This document shows, in pieces, positions 15,969-24,402 of a stretch of 50,204 nt of DNA (the stretch's first letter is position 1; each line of letters starts with the position of its first letter). Below the pieces are notes generated by a model. The model was not told where the DNA came from. It ran no database searches and was given only the letters and a program-made list of their open reading frames with translations. The translations under genes were made by a program, and so were the position numbers. Origin of the DNA: Actinomycetes bacterium (GTDB lineage: Bacteria > Actinomycetota > Actinomycetes > Streptosporangiales > Streptosporangiaceae); NCBI GenBank assembly GCA_025964575.1, contig JAOPYO010000352.1, positions 1 through 50,204 on the forward strand. Reading direction: 5' to 3'.

Positions 15969-16547
15969 TCAGAGGTCCATAACCGCGAGGACATAGCAGC
16001 ATGGCAACTCTCCGTCGTTAGCATAAGCGTGCGGCCGGTCGCCTGCGAAGACCCCGGCGGTGCCGGTGGCCAGCGTGTGCCGGTGGCCGTCCACGCTGAG
16101 GGTGAGCGTGCCCTCCTCGACGTAAACGATCTCGCGGGTGCCAGACGAGTGCGCCTCGCTGCCGCGCTGCTCACCTGGTGACAGCTCCCACTTCCACAGT
16201 TCGATCGAGGGGCGTGGGTCGCTGCCGCCCAGCAAGGTGCCCATCCCGCCCGCCGGCCCCCGCCAGAGCACGACGTGCCGCTCGGGTGGGAACAGCTGGA
16301 CGAGGGGTTCCTCCTCCACCTGGACCAGCCGGGTCAGCGCCACCCCGAGGGCCTCGGAAATCCGGATGAGAGTGCCGAGGTTGGGGTTGCCGCGCCCCTG
16401 CTCCAGCGCGACGAGCACCCCTTTGCTCACCCCGGAGCGGGCGGCCAGTTGGTCCAGGCTCCAGCCGTGCGCGGACCGCATGGCCCGCACGGTGCGCCCC
16501 ACCGCCTCGCCCACACCCTCGCCGCTCGTGGCTTCCGAGTCACTCAT
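15969..16547 (-). CDS. XRE-family regulator with C-terminal cupin domain
   Basis: 192 residues. The helix-turn-helix at about 15-68 (VRAMRSAHGWSLDQLAARSGVSKGVLVALEQGRGNPNLGTLIRISEALGV) is a textbook XRE domain. Residues about 110-190 form a small cupin barrel (ELSPGEQRGSEAHSSGTREIVYVEEGTLTLSVDGHRHTLATGTAGVFAGDRPHAYAN), which typically binds a small ligand. It is divergent from a B3/B4-domain gene and an EamA transporter. The intergenic region carries a palindrome, so it probably regulates that pair and itself. XRE-cupin proteins often control amino-acid or polyamine genes, which fits the neighbours. Confidence 0.92.
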   Translation of the reverse strand: MSDSEATSGEGVGEAVGRTVRAMRSAHGWSLDQLAARSGVSKGVLVALEQGRGNPNLGTLIRISEALGVALTRLVQVEEEPLVQLFPPERHVVLWRGPAGGMGTLLGGSDPRPSIELWKWELSPGEQRGSEAHSSGTREIVYVEEGTLTLSVDGHRHTLATGTAGVFAGDRPHAYANDGELPCCYVLAVMDL

Positions 16548-16569
16548 GGCCTTGTCGCTCCCGGTCGTT

Positions 16570-16581
16570 ATAGTGAACTAT
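16570..16581. promoter_or_regulatory. Palindromic operator ATAGT-GA-ACTAT
   Basis: A perfect 5-bp inverted repeat around GA lies in the 73-bp divergent promoter region between the XRE-cupin gene and the B3/B4 gene, in an otherwise GC-rich context. It is the likely binding site of the XRE-cupin regulator (inferred from position). Confidence 0.6.
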
Positions 16582-16620
16582 GCGTTGCAATAGGATGACC
16601 GGACTAAGGAGGAGCACATC

Positions 16621-17292
16621 ATGCTTGAGTACATCACTGTCGACGAGTCGGTACGAGAACTGCGTCGTGACTTCGCCGTGCTGGTCATGATCGCCGAGGG
16701 GCTCGGGAACGGTCCCAGCGACGACCGATCCACCGGCGGGCTTGAGTCCGCCGGTGACCGCGCGGCGCCGGAGGACCCTCACGTGCAGGCCTGGCGGGAG
16801 GCCTATGCCGCCTTTGGCGCGAAGCCCAAGCGAACCCGGCCCTCCGTTGATGCCCTGCTTCGTCGCGCGGACGCACTCCCCGCCGTCAACCGGGTCGTGG
16901 ACGCCTACAACGCGGTCAGCGTCGAATACGCGCTGCCCATCGGCGGTGAGGACCTCGACGCCTACCAGGGTCCGGCTCGGCTGGTCCGGGCCACCGGCAC
17001 CGAGCCCTTCGACACGACCGCGAACGGCGCCCCGGCCGTGGAACATCCCGATGCCGGTGAGGTCGTCTGGCGGGATGACGAAGGCGTGACCTGCCGCCGC
17101 TGGAACTGGCGCCAGTGCGTCCGCACCCGCATCACCGAGTCGACCAAGAACGGACTGTTCCTGCTCGAGCGGCTCGAGCCGTATTCCCTGGAGCGCCTGC
17201 ACGCCGCAGCCGAGGATCTCGCGGCGCGGTTGCGCGCGGTCGCACCGGACGTACGGATCGAAAGCCGGCTCATCGGCCCGGCAGATCACTGA
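16621..17292 (+). CDS. B3/B4 (PheT-like) tRNA-binding domain protein
   Basis: 223 residues. The middle and C-terminal parts match the free-standing B3/B4 domain of phenylalanyl-tRNA synthetase beta: AWREAYAAFGAKPKRTRPSVDALLRRADALPAVNRVVDAYNAVSVEYALPIGGEDLD, then EVVWRDDEGVTCRRWNWRQCVRTRITESTKNGLFLLE. Stand-alone relatives are thought to act on mischarged tRNA or free amino-acid esters. The start follows AAGGAGGAGC. It overlaps the EamA transporter by one base (TGATG), so the two are an operon, probably controlled by the divergent XRE-cupin gene. Confidence 0.85.
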   Translation: MLEYITVDESVRELRRDFAVLVMIAEGLGNGPSDDRSTGGLESAGDRAAPEDPHVQAWREAYAAFGAKPKRTRPSVDALLRRADALPAVNRVVDAYNAVSVEYALPIGGEDLDAYQGPARLVRATGTEPFDTTANGAPAVEHPDAGEVVWRDDEGVTCRRWNWRQCVRTRITESTKNGLFLLERLEPYSLERLHAAAEDLAARLRAVAPDVRIESRLIGPADH

Positions 17293-18302
17293 TGGTCACC
17301 CTGCTCGGCTTGGGCTCCGCCCTGGTCTACGGCGCCGCCGACTTCCTCGGTGGCGCCGCGTCCCGCCGGGCGACCGCGCTCTCGGCGCTGATGGTGAGCG
17401 TGCCGGTGGGGTTGGCGTTCCTGTTCATGATGGCGGTGGCCGCCGGAGGCGCGCCGACCACCGTTGGCTTGGCCTGGGGATTCGGCGCCGGCCTGGCCGG
17501 TGGCGCGGGTCTGATCACGTTCTATCGGGCTCTGGCCGAGGGGCCGATGAGCGTGGTGGCCCCGGTGTCGGCGCTGGCCGCTGCCGTGATCCCGGTCGCG
17601 GTGGGTACGCTCCGCGGCGAACGGCTCGCCCCGTCGGTGCTCGCCGGAGTTCTGCTCTGCCTGGCGGCGATCGCACTGGTCAGCATGGAGGAGAACAGGC
17701 CGGCGAAAGGCGCTCCCGGGTCGGCCGGCCGCCGGTTCGCCGACAGCGGCCCGATCATGGCCGCCCTGTCCGGGATCAGTTTCGGTGTCTTCTTCGTGGT
17801 GCTCCGGGAGGCCGGCGACGGCTCCGGGCTCTGGCCCCTGGTGGCGTCCCGCAGCGGAGGTTTCGGCGTCATCCTGACCGCTGTCCTCGTCGTACGGTTC
17901 CGCGACCACGGCGACCACCACGGCGACCACGGCGACCACGCGGACCATGGCGATCACGGCGAGAGCGGGGTACGGGTCGCGGGCGCGGCCGACCCGCGCC
18001 CGAACGCCGCTGATCTACGGGGCTCCGACGTACGCGGTTGCGGGCCACTCGGCGGCCCGATGGTCGCCGGAACGACTCTGGTGCTGATGGTCCTCTCCGG
18101 AGTCCTGGACGGCGTCGCCAACCTGCTGTACTTCCTGGCCGCACAGGCCGGGATGCTCAGTCTGGCCGCCGTGCTGGCCTCCCTCTATCCGGCGGTCACC
18201 GTGCTGCTGGCCCGGATCGTCTACTCCGAGCGGCTGCGGGTGATCCAGCGGCTCGGCCTGGCCGTCGCGGTCGTCGGCGTCGCCCTCGTCACCATCTCCT
18301 GA
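17292..18302 (+). CDS. EamA/DMT-family transporter with His-Asp-rich loop
   Basis: 336 residues with about ten hydrophobic helices in two EamA halves (GLGSALVYGAADFLGGAAS at the start; LYPAVTVLLARIVYSERLRVIQRLGLAVAVVGVALVTIS at the end). DMT family members export amino acids or other metabolites. Between helices 6 and 7 lies an unusual loop of His-Gly-Asp repeats (about residues 203-225), encoded by a GGCGACCAC-type tandem repeat, then a polar linker. The loop could bind metal or simply be repeat expansion. The gene is translationally coupled to the B3/B4 gene; together they suggest amino-acid handling. Confidence 0.88.
   Translation: MVTLLGLGSALVYGAADFLGGAASRRATALSALMVSVPVGLAFLFMMAVAAGGAPTTVGLAWGFGAGLAGGAGLITFYRALAEGPMSVVAPVSALAAAVIPVAVGTLRGERLAPSVLAGVLLCLAAIALVSMEENRPAKGAPGSAGRRFADSGPIMAALSGISFGVFFVVLREAGDGSGLWPLVASRSGGFGVILTAVLVVRFRDHGDHHGDHGDHADHGDHGESGVRVAGAADPRPNAADLRGSDVRGCGPLGGPMVAGTTLVLMVLSGVLDGVANLLYFLAAQAGMLSLAAVLASLYPAVTVLLARIVYSERLRVIQRLGLAVAVVGVALVTIS
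17901..17963 (+). repeat. Short in-frame tandem repeat coding for H-G-D units
   Basis: About seven imperfect 9-base units of the type GGCGACCAC within the transporter gene give the residue series DHGDHHGDHGDHADHGDHG. It is a likely length-variable minisatellite. Confidence 0.75.
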
Positions 18303-18445
18303 GTCCCCACCCCACCAGATGGTGCCGGGGCGGGACATCATCTTTTGCGCGCACGGCCGAACATCACGATCGGGCCGGCGACACCGACCAGCGCTTGACT
18401 TCGGCCTCGCACGAACAGGTAGGCAGGAACAGGGAGGGAAGAGGG

Positions 18446-19846
18446 TCAGCGGCGGACGTTGACAGGGCGGATGAGCGGCTTGGGTTCCACGTGCACGGGG
18501 TGCGGCCCTGTCGTTCCCGCCCGGTCTGCCCCTGGGGCGTCCGCCGCGACAGCCTTCTGGCTGCCCGCCCGGAGTGCCTGCCGGCCCTCGGAGACGGGGT
18601 GTGCGGGCGTGGGGGAATCGGGGTGCACGAGGACCGGCAGGGCGGTGCTGATCTGGCCGGGGCGGGCAGCCCGCCAGGCGATCAAGGTCTCCGGGATCAG
18701 CCAGACCAGCAGCATCGTGAGCGGGACCTGCCAGCCGCCGGTGACGTCGTGCAGCACCCCGAAGGCGAACGGCCCCAGCCCGGCCAGCAGATAGCCGGTG
18801 GTCTGGGCCATGCCCGACAGCCGGGCCGCGCTCGCCGCGCCGCCCGCGCGCAGCGTGATGAGCGTGTAGGCGAGCGGGAACACGCTGCCGGTGCCGAGGC
18901 CCAGCACGATCACCCAGATCCAGCCACCCTGCGGGGCGGCCAGCAGACCGCCGACGCCCAGCACCATCAGGGCCATGACCACGGCGACGAGTGGGCGCTG
19001 ATCCCGTAGACGCGCCGCCAGCATGGGCGCGACGAGTCCGGTCGGAATGCCGAGCAGCATCATGACCGAGAGCATCAGTCCGGCGGTGGTGGGCGCGTAC
19101 CCCTGGCCCCGCATGATCGCGGGCAGCCACGACATGAGCACATAGAACGACAGCGACTGCATGCCCATGAAGCCGGTGACGTACCAGGCCAGCCGGTTCC
19201 TGAGCAGGGACGCGCCATCCGCGCTCTCCGTACGCTCGGCGGCGTGGGACGCCGGGCGACCGGCACCGGTCCGGGCGAGCCCGGCCCACACGAGCGCGGC
19301 GACCAGGGCCGGCAGCGCCCACACGGCGAGGGCCAGCCGCCAGCCACCGGTGTCATCGAGCGGCACGGCCAGCCCGGCCGCCACTGCGGCTCCGCCCGAC
19401 ATCACCATCATCGCCAACCCGGTCAGCCCGCCGACCCGGTGCGGGAAGGTGCGCTTGATGACGTAGGGCATGAGCACGTTGCCGATGGCGATGCCGGCCC
19501 CGGCCAGGGCCGTTCCGGCGAACAGGGCGATGGGCGTGGGGATCAGCCGGAGCAGGATGCCCATGGCGATCAGGAGGAGCGCGCAGGTCAGCGTGGCCGA
19601 AGGCCCGAATCTGCGGGCAAGTGGCGCCCCGGTCGCGGCAAAGGCGCCCAGGGACAGCACCGGCAGGGTCGTGAGCACACCCATGGCGGCGCCGGACAGC
19701 CCGAACTGGTGCTGCAGGTCGTCCAGCAGCGGAGACACCCCGCTGATCGCCGTGCGCAGGTTGAGCGCGAGCAGGATGAGACCTGTCACGGTCCAGAGGG
19801 CGGCGGCTCTGCTGAGCCTTGGACGGTCCGTGCCGTGGGTGGTCAT
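18446..19846 (-). CDS. MFS transporter, CynX/NimT-like
   Basis: 466 residues with about twelve hydrophobic helices. Features typical of the CynX/NimT branch are the N-terminal LNLRTAISGVSPLLDDLQ, the GIAIGNVLMPYVIKRTFP loop between helices 4 and 5, and LSGMAQTTGYLLAGLGPFAFGVLHD in the second half. This branch includes cyanate and 2-nitroimidazole transporters; the substrate here is unknown. The last 70 residues are a polar cytoplasmic tail without family features. It is 98 bp downstream of a GntR gene on the same strand, the probable regulator. Confidence 0.92.
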   Translation of the reverse strand: MTTHGTDRPRLSRAAALWTVTGLILLALNLRTAISGVSPLLDDLQHQFGLSGAAMGVLTTLPVLSLGAFAATGAPLARRFGPSATLTCALLLIAMGILLRLIPTPIALFAGTALAGAGIAIGNVLMPYVIKRTFPHRVGGLTGLAMMVMSGGAAVAAGLAVPLDDTGGWRLALAVWALPALVAALVWAGLARTGAGRPASHAAERTESADGASLLRNRLAWYVTGFMGMQSLSFYVLMSWLPAIMRGQGYAPTTAGLMLSVMMLLGIPTGLVAPMLAARLRDQRPLVAVVMALMVLGVGGLLAAPQGGWIWVIVLGLGTGSVFPLAYTLITLRAGGAASAARLSGMAQTTGYLLAGLGPFAFGVLHDVTGGWQVPLTMLLVWLIPETLIAWRAARPGQISTALPVLVHPDSPTPAHPVSEGRQALRAGSQKAVAADAPGADRAGTTGPHPVHVEPKPLIRPVNVRR

Positions 19847-19944
19847 GTCGCCTTCGTCATCAGGGCATGGCGGGCATGCCGGTGCAGCCGGGTGAGTGGA
19901 ATACGGCTGTGTGGAACAGGGAGGTACCGCGGAGCGAGGGGGTG

Positions 19945-20664
19945 TCAGCGGGGCGCGGCCTTGACGATGCGGAAGATCTCTTCCATACAGGCGTGGCTGG
20001 CCAGAGCCGCGGCCTCGGCGTCCCCTCTGCGGATCGCGTCTGCGATGGGCGTATGCGGGATGGCGGCGTTGTTGGCCGTGTTCGCTCCCGCCGAGGCGAT
20101 GGTGGCACGCACGGTCTCGGTGAAGTCGTGCCAGAGCTCGATCAGCACGCGGTTGTGGGTCGCCGCGACGATCGCCGTGTGGAAGGCCATGTCGGCCTCG
20201 ACGAACGTGGTGAGGTCAGAAGTCGCCATAGCGGCGTCCCGGTGGACACAGGCGGCCTCGATCGTCGCGATGTCCTCATCGTCACGGTACGTGGCGGCCA
20301 GCCGGGCGGCCTCGACCTCCAGAGCCCGCCGCACTTCGAGGATCTCGATGAGCTCGGCGGTGCGCAGCCGCCGCCGTACGGCACCGGACATCTCGCTGGT
20401 GGCCCGCACGTAGGTGCCGTCTCCCTGCCGGCACTCCAGGAGCCCGGCATGGGTGAGCGCCTTGACGGCCTCCCGGATCGTGTTGCGCCCGACGCCCAGG
20501 GTCTCCGACAGGGCCGGCTCTGGGGGGATCTTGGCGCCCACGGCCCACGCCCCCGATGCGATCTCGTCCTTCAACTGGTCGATCACCTGATCGACCAAGG
20601 ACGCGCGGCGGGCCGTACGCAGAGTCAAGATCCCCCCAAAGAGCCAGTCATCCCATGTCTCCAT
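19945..20664 (-). CDS. GntR-family regulator (FadR/FCD type)
   Basis: 239 residues. The N-terminal winged helix (about 20-80) reads LVDQVIDQLKDEIASGAWAVGAKIPPEPALSETLGVGRNTIREAVKALTHAGLLECRQGDGTYV. The all-helical FCD ligand domain follows, with ELIEILEVRRALEVEAARLAA, a FVEADMAFHTAIVAATHN motif that includes metal-ligand positions, and a C-terminal DAIRRGDAEAA. FCD regulators respond to organic acids. I chose the METWDDW start; an upstream ATG in frame is less likely. It precedes the MFS gene and probably controls it. Confidence 0.92.
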   Translation of the reverse strand: METWDDWLFGGILTLRTARRASLVDQVIDQLKDEIASGAWAVGAKIPPEPALSETLGVGRNTIREAVKALTHAGLLECRQGDGTYVRATSEMSGAVRRRLRTAELIEILEVRRALEVEAARLAATYRDDEDIATIEAACVHRDAAMATSDLTTFVEADMAFHTAIVAATHNRVLIELWHDFTETVRATIASAGANTANNAAIPHTPIADAIRRGDAEAAALASHACMEEIFRIVKAAPR

Positions 20665-20755
20665 GTTAGGACCACTTGGGAGTAAAAGTATTCCACCCCC
20701 CCAGGTCACCCCTTGGTTAGCTGGTCAGGGCGAGCGATGGGCCGTCAGATCCTGA

Positions 20756-22105
20756 TCAGAATTCGGCGAGGTCGGCGGGGGCGTTCTGCTGCGGACGCAC
20801 CGAGGGGCGCAGGCCGGCCGCCTCGAGCGCCCGGCGATAGGCCGCGGTCGCACCGGCGCTGTCACCGGCGGCGTCGAGCAGATCGCCGAGCTCACGGGAG
20901 GCGCGTGCGGAGGTTCGGCCGTGCGGGAGCCGCTTCAGCTCGGTGGCGGTGGACCGCAGCTCGGAAAGGGCACCGATCCTATCGTCCTGAGCCAGCCGGG
21001 CCCTGGCCAGAACGAGCCGGGCTTGGACAGACCCGAGGGCGTGGCCCTGACCCAGCTCGGTGAGGGTCTGTTCCGTGGTGTCGACGGCCTGGTCGAGCTT
21101 CCCCATCAGCACCAGCGCGCGGGCCGTCTCGATCGTGCACTCGGTCGCGTCCACACCGGACAGCCGGGGCGCGGCGTCGCGCAGCAGTGCCAGCGCCTCC
21201 TGCGCCGACGTCAGATCGGAGTCCTGGCCGGACGGCTCTGTGCCGTACGACGCCACGCCCCGTAGCAAGGCGCGGGCACCTGCCACCCCGAGACGGGCGT
21301 GGGGCAGTCGCGCGGTGTCTTCGTCGTGGGCGGCGATCGCACGGTCGGCCAGATGGAGGGCATCGCCGATCGCGCCGTTCTCGAGCGCGAACACACTGGC
21401 CGCCCGATAGGCGGACGTATCCGGAGTGTCGTCGACGGAGAGCGCCCGACGCCCGAGATCACGTGCCCGTTCGAGGTCGCAGCGGTCCACATAGGCGAGC
21501 ATCAGCACCCGGCCGGCCTCGGCGTGTTCCCGGCCCGTGGTCAGCCCGAGCTCCCCCAGCCGGGCCAGTGCGCGCTCGCCGAGGGCGATGGCCTGACCCA
21601 GGTCCCCGACCGCGTGATAGCAGCGCGCCAGTGAGATCACCGAAGGCAACCAGCTCGACCGGCCGGGGTCCCGCTCGGCCTGTTCCCGAAGCTCCTCGAA
21701 GACCTCGATCGCCGCTTCGAGCTCCCCCAGATCCTCCAGCGCGCAGGCCCGTCCCCAGCGGGCCCGCAGAGTCAGCTCTGGGTCGTCGCTGCGGATGATG
21801 ACCTCATCGAAGATGGACAGCGCGGCCTCGGGGTCACCATTGAGGCGTTCCAATCGGGCGTGGCGCTCCCGGACTTCGAGATGGGCGCGCTGCTCAGGCT
21901 CGACGCCATCGGCGAGGTACTCCGCAGTGCAGCCGAGACGTTCGGCGAGCAGGCGGAGCACGGCCGGGGTCGGCGTGCGCTTTCCAGACTCGATCAGCGA
22001 GATATAGCTGTCAGAGAGGTCATGAGCGGCGAGCTGCGCCTGCGACAAGCGTCTTGTGAGCCGCAGATTGCGCACACGTTCACCGACATTGCCCGGACCC
22101 GGCAT
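20756..22105 (-). CDS. XRE-family regulator with TPR domain
   Basis: 449 residues. Residues 5-65 are an XRE helix-turn-helix (VGERVRNLRLTRRLSQAQLAAHDLSDSYISLIESGKRTPTPAVLRLLAERLG). The rest is a long run of tetratricopeptide-like helical pairs (e.g. AALSIFDEVIIRSDDPELTLRARWGRACALEDLGELEAAIEVFEEL) through the C-terminus. In actinomycetes such proteins regulate development or antibiotic genes and may sense peptides through the TPR part. It stands as a single gene; targets are not evident. Confidence 0.92.
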   Translation of the reverse strand: MPGPGNVGERVRNLRLTRRLSQAQLAAHDLSDSYISLIESGKRTPTPAVLRLLAERLGCTAEYLADGVEPEQRAHLEVRERHARLERLNGDPEAALSIFDEVIIRSDDPELTLRARWGRACALEDLGELEAAIEVFEELREQAERDPGRSSWLPSVISLARCYHAVGDLGQAIALGERALARLGELGLTTGREHAEAGRVLMLAYVDRCDLERARDLGRRALSVDDTPDTSAYRAASVFALENGAIGDALHLADRAIAAHDEDTARLPHARLGVAGARALLRGVASYGTEPSGQDSDLTSAQEALALLRDAAPRLSGVDATECTIETARALVLMGKLDQAVDTTEQTLTELGQGHALGSVQARLVLARARLAQDDRIGALSELRSTATELKRLPHGRTSARASRELGDLLDAAGDSAGATAAYRRALEAAGLRPSVRPQQNAPADLAEF

Positions 22106-22266
22106 GTGGACTCACTTAGCGGAAGGAATCAGGCGGTTGGGGTGCCGACATGATTGCACGCCGGGGGTCGGCGCGCATCGAGAGTAACCCAAGCAACATG
22201 GACATCGCCGAAGTTCGCCGCACCCATCTGGGGTCCTTCCTGCATCGGGGAAGGGAAGATCAGGTG

Positions 22267-22797
22267 TCAGTCGTCCGAGGAGGCGTTCTTGTTGGGGAAG
22301 ATCATTTCGCAGACTTCGAGGTAGAGCTGCTCGGGATAGGGCAGATAGCCGACGGTGCGCAGGGCCTGTTCCTGACCGGCCGACTCGAGGACGAACTCGC
22401 CGTATCCGAGCATCCGTCCGGCGATGGACCGCTGGAAGCTCATGTCGGTGACCTTGCCGAGCGGCATCATGGCCACCTTGCGGGTGATCAGCCCGGTGGT
22501 GAGGAGCATGCGCTGGTTGGTGATGACGAAGTAGTCGACCGACCACTCGGCGACCTTCCACACGAACCAGGCGAGCAGGATCAGCCAGGCCCACCAGATC
22601 CAGCTGACGACCGAGCCGACCTTGTTGGCCAGGGTGTTGCTGAGGAACCCGGCGATGATGAGGCCACCGAGCACCAGGGCCACCGGCTTCATGAGCACGG
22701 CCGGATGCCGCCGCACGGTGATGACCTGGTTCTCGTGTGGGAGTAGATAGCGGTTGACCGACGCCGGGGCGGAATCGCCAGGCGTCACGAGCCTCAT
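22267..22797 (-). CDS. PH-domain (bPH2/YdbS-like) membrane protein
   Basis: 176 residues. After a short polar N-terminus (YLLPHENQVITVRRHPAVLMKPVAL), two membrane helices follow (LVLGGLIIAGFLSNTL and WIWWAWLILLAWFVWKVAEW). Then comes a bacterial PH domain (DYFVITNQRMLLTTGLITRKVAMMPLGKVTDMSFQRSIAGRMLGYGEFVLESAGQEQALRTVGYL), the usual bPH2 motif set. Its ATG overlaps the stop of the tiny membrane protein upstream (ATGA), so they form an operon. A role in envelope homeostasis is suspected for the family but not established. Confidence 0.9.
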   Translation of the reverse strand: MRLVTPGDSAPASVNRYLLPHENQVITVRRHPAVLMKPVALVLGGLIIAGFLSNTLANKVGSVVSWIWWAWLILLAWFVWKVAEWSVDYFVITNQRMLLTTGLITRKVAMMPLGKVTDMSFQRSIAGRMLGYGEFVLESAGQEQALRTVGYLPYPEQLYLEVCEMIFPNKNASSDD

Positions 22798-22955
22798 GCG
22801 GCCAGCTTGTTCACGAAGATGGACAGAGAGTCGGCGACGGAGGCCAGTCCGCTGGCGGCGTGCTGAACCGCGGTCGCAGCATCCGTGGGCGACTTCACCA
22901 TGTACAAGATCGCGAAGGCCGCGACAGCCCATACGGCGTACTTCTTTGCGGGCAA
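22794..22955 (-). CDS. Small membrane protein, TTG start
   Basis: 53 residues from a TTG with GGGAGG six bases upstream. The sequence MPAKKYAVWAVAAFAILYMVKSPTDAATAVQHAASGLASVADSLSIFVNKLAA has one membrane helix and an amphipathic Ala/Ser-rich tail. Proteins of this shape are common next to PH-domain genes in actinomycetes. The ATGA overlap with the PH gene supports translation of both. Function unknown. Confidence 0.75.
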   Translation of the reverse strand: MPAKKYAVWAVAAFAILYMVKSPTDAATAVQHAASGLASVADSLSIFVNKLAA

Positions 22956-23031
22956 GACCGCCTCCCGGAGCGCGCTGACCCACTGACCTGGCTCGGTTCT
23001 AGGTTAGCGGCTACCGAGTGTAAAAGCGCGG

Positions 23032-23289
23032 TCATGTCGCGGCGTTGCGCAACGTGATTTGGTGCCGTCGCTCCGAGGCGACGATGGCAAGAACCTGCAA
23101 ATGTTTCCGTGCGATCCGTTCTACCAGGTCAAGAGGTGCCGAGCCCGTCACATCCTCCGCACCGTGCTGGGCAGCGCTCACGCAGCGTGACACGATCGCC
23201 GGAGAGTGGATCTCAGCGAACTCCTCACGGAGCCGGGCCGTGATCGCCTCATAGCACCCGGACGGGTCAGTGCCCCCTAGGTCAGTCAT
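23032..23289 (-). CDS. Small helical protein (three-helix-bundle dimerization type)
   Basis: 85 residues, with GGGAGC before the ATG. The pattern YEAITARLREEFAEIHSPAIVSRCVSAAQ...LVERIARKHLQVLA fits the small three-helix-bundle dimerization proteins of actinomycetes: an Arg-rich helix, a V..CV.AA helix and a final LVER.AR..L helix. No enzymatic motif is seen. It lies alone upstream of the small membrane/PH operon. Function unknown. Confidence 0.7.
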   Translation of the reverse strand: MTDLGGTDPSGCYEAITARLREEFAEIHSPAIVSRCVSAAQHGAEDVTGSAPLDLVERIARKHLQVLAIVASERRHQITLRNAAT

Positions 23290-23415
23290 GACCGCTCCCT
23301 GAGCCTCGCTCACGCGGCCCAGCGGGTCCCCTTCCGGCGGGCGCGGAGAGGAACGTCTCGCCGACGTCCCATCACAGCTTGCTTACCCAGAGTGGTCATT
23401 CGGTGAACCTGCTGG

Positions 23416-24054
23416 TCAGACGACGCCGTAGAGCCGATCGCCCGCGTCACCCAGGCCGGGCACGATGTAGCCCACCTCATTGAGATTCGGGTCGATGGCG
23501 GCGGTGACCACCCGGATCGGTGTCGAGGTGCTCTCGAACACCTCCTCCAGGTGCTTCAGGCCTTCCGGAGCGGCCAGCAGGCACAGCGCCGTGACGTCCA
23601 TGGCCCCCCGGTCCAGCAGGAACTGGATCGCGGCGGCCAGGGTGCCACCGGTCGCGAGCATGGGGTCCAGGACATAGCACTGGCGTCCCGACAGGTCGTC
23701 GGGCAGCCGGGTGGCGTACGTCTCCGCCTGCAGGGTGGCCTCGTTCCGGACCATGCCGAGAAAACCGACCTCGGCGGTGGGCAGCAGCCGGGTCATGCCC
23801 TCCAGCATCCCAAGGCCCGCACGCAGGATCGGGACCACGAGAGGGGCCGGCCGGGCCAGCTGAACGCCGTGGGCGGGCGCCAGGGGGGTCTGCACGGTCG
23901 CGTCGACGACCCGTACGTCCCGGGTCGCCTCGTAGGCGAGCAGTGTGACCAGTTCGTCGGCCAGCCTGCGGAACGTCGGCGAGTCGGTGCGGACGTCGCG
24001 GAGCGTGGTGAGCTTATGCGCGACCAGGGGATGATCGACGGCCAGGGTCTCCAT
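23416..24054 (-). CDS. upp: Uracil phosphoribosyltransferase
   Basis: 212 residues, normal for Upp. It converts uracil and PRPP to UMP in pyrimidine salvage. It shows [15 protein letters not shown] at the N-terminus, [11 protein letters not shown], the PRPP-binding loop [13 protein letters not shown], and the uracil-site end [19 protein letters not shown]. It is divergent from a small charged protein gene and the tadA cluster, a gene order common in actinomycetes. Confidence 0.97.
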   Translation of the reverse strand: METLAVDHPLVAHKLTTLRDVRTDSPTFRRLADELVTLLAYEATRDVRVVDATVQTPLAPAHGVQLARPAPLVVPILRAGLGMLEGMTRLLPTAEVGFLGMVRNEATLQAETYATRLPDDLSGRQCYVLDPMLATGGTLAAAIQFLLDRGAMDVTALCLLAAPEGLKHLEEVFESTSTPIRVVTAAIDPNLNEVGYIVPGLGDAGDRLYGVV

Positions 24055-24113
24055 GGGGGTCACGCTAACCCACCCCCCGGAATGGAACCCGACCAGGTGG
24101 GAACGAGTTCCCT

Positions 24114-24296
24114 ATGAATGGGAAGCGCGACGAAGAGCTCAGCCCCGAGTTCATCCGAGACCGCCTCCGCCGCCGTGCGATCTTCTTGCGTGAGCTCGCC
24201 GAGGCGCGTGAGCTCCGTAGACGGGTGACCCCTCGCCGGTCCCGCCAGGCCGAGATTCGTGCGGCGTTGCGCAGGCGTACTTTCCGCAACGACTGA
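24114..24296 (+). CDS. Small highly charged protein
   Basis: 60 residues, rich in Arg and Glu: RDEELSPEFIRDRLRRRAIFLRELAEARELRRRVTPRRSRQAEIRAALRRR. It is probably a single helical or intrinsically disordered nucleic-acid-binding protein. Its position between upp and the tadA-associated genes and its even composition argue for a real gene. No family name can be given. Confidence 0.55.
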   Translation: MNGKRDEELSPEFIRDRLRRRAIFLRELAEARELRRRVTPRRSRQAEIRAALRRRTFRND

Positions 24297-24402
24297 CAGC
24301 GCCCCTAGTTTCCGGGTGGAGTGCGCGAGCGCGTGCGGCATCTGCGACCATGCCCAAGGCAGCGACTGCGCCGGTGGGGTGGATGACTTGACGGATTTGA
24401 GC

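Noticed and set aside
17881..17970. CRISPR-like short repeats
   Set aside because: The 9-base units are in frame, without spacers, and code for a His-Asp loop inside a transporter. No CRISPR array was seen anywhere in the window.
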